From contig CAMYAA010000081.1 in the NCBI GenBank assembly GCA_947253615.1, forward strand, positions 1 through 5,789: 5,789 nucleotides of DNA, in the 5' to 3' direction. Origin of the DNA: an uncultured Sutterellaceae bacterium (GTDB lineage Bacteria; Pseudomonadota; Gammaproteobacteria; Burkholderiales; Burkholderiaceae_F). The notes beneath the pieces are model-generated. The model was not told where the DNA came from. It was given only the letters and a program-made list of their open reading frames with translations, and did no database searches. The position numbers were made by a program, and so were the translations under genes. Shown here piece after piece: positions 5,744 through 5,789 of the stretch (positions are counted from its first letter, which is position 1; each line of letters starts with the position of its first letter).

Positions 5744-5789
5744 CTGTCTCTTATACACATCTCCGAGCCCACGAGACCGTACTAGATCT
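5744..5789. other. Nextera (Tn5) sequencing adapter with i7 index, not genomic
   Basis: 5744-5762 is exactly the 19-base Tn5 mosaic end CTGTCTCTTATACACATCT. 5763-5777 (CCGAGCCCACGAGAC) is the rest of the Nextera Read 2 adapter. 5778-5785 (CGTACTAG) is where the 8-base i7 index sits and, from memory, equals the N702 index. 5786-5789 (ATCT) begins the P7 tail. Order and spacing match adapter read-through. Translated in the frame of the preceding gene it gives LLYTSPSPRD, a known contaminant peptide. It should be trimmed before annotation. Confidence 0.98.

Noticed and set aside
5748..5789. A novel C-terminal tail on the FeS subunit
   Set aside because: It is the translation of the Nextera adapter, not genomic sequence.
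1..5789. CRISPR arrays, insertion sequences, attachment sites or integrase genes
   Set aside because: No spaced repeats, transposase motifs or terminal inverted repeats of mobile elements were seen. The Tn5 mosaic end at 5744 is library-preparation DNA, not a resident transposon.

Overview
The window looks like one end of an assembled contig from a Gram-negative proteobacterium. A betaproteobacterium of the Burkholderiales, such as the gut family Sutterellaceae, is my best guess. The reasons are the gene pair tsaE followed by a Tat-exported AmiC-type amidase, the CCA-encoding tRNA gene, and a twin-arginine-exported molybdoenzyme with frequent TTA leucine and GAA glutamate codons. The taxonomic placement is inference, because no rRNA or other marker gene is present.

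Layout. Positions 1-1179 (minus strand) hold the first 393 residues of an N-acetylmuramoyl-L-alanine amidase that runs off the left edge. Positions 1242-1760 (minus) hold tsaE, the ATPase of the tRNA t6A pathway, probably cotranscribed with the amidase. Reading the other way are a well-formed promoter (1934-1962), a tRNA-Thr(CGU) gene (2005-2080) and a strong intrinsic terminator (2092-2129). About 700 bases without a recognisable gene follow (2130-2835). They contain several small palindromes and hairpins and end in a strong Shine-Dalgarno sequence. Positions 2836-5424 (plus) encode an 862-residue catalytic subunit of the DMSO-reductase molybdopterin family. It has a Tat signal, one [4Fe-4S] site and a cysteine as the probable molybdenum ligand. 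After 14 bases comes the start of its four-cluster ferredoxin-like electron-transfer subunit (5439 onward).

The last 46 bases (5744-5789) are not genomic. They read as the Nextera/Tn5 mosaic end, the rest of the Read 2 adapter, an 8-base i7 index and the first bases of the P7 tail. The second oxidoreductase gene is therefore cut by an untrimmed adapter, and its apparent C-terminal residues after the third cluster's CVGC are an artefact.

How the genes work together. The two oxidoreductase genes form the A-B part of a periplasmic anaerobic reductase. A membrane quinol-oxidising subunit would be expected next, beyond the contig end. The cysteine ligand and the A-B order point to the polysulfide/thiosulfate/tetrathionate/arsenate reductase side of the family, but the substrate cannot be read from the sequence. 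On the left, TsaE helps make t6A37 on ANN-decoding tRNAs, and the adjacent tRNA-Thr is such a substrate. I see no clear novel multi-gene system. The main points for a second look are the adapter, the unassigned reductase and its long structured upstream region.
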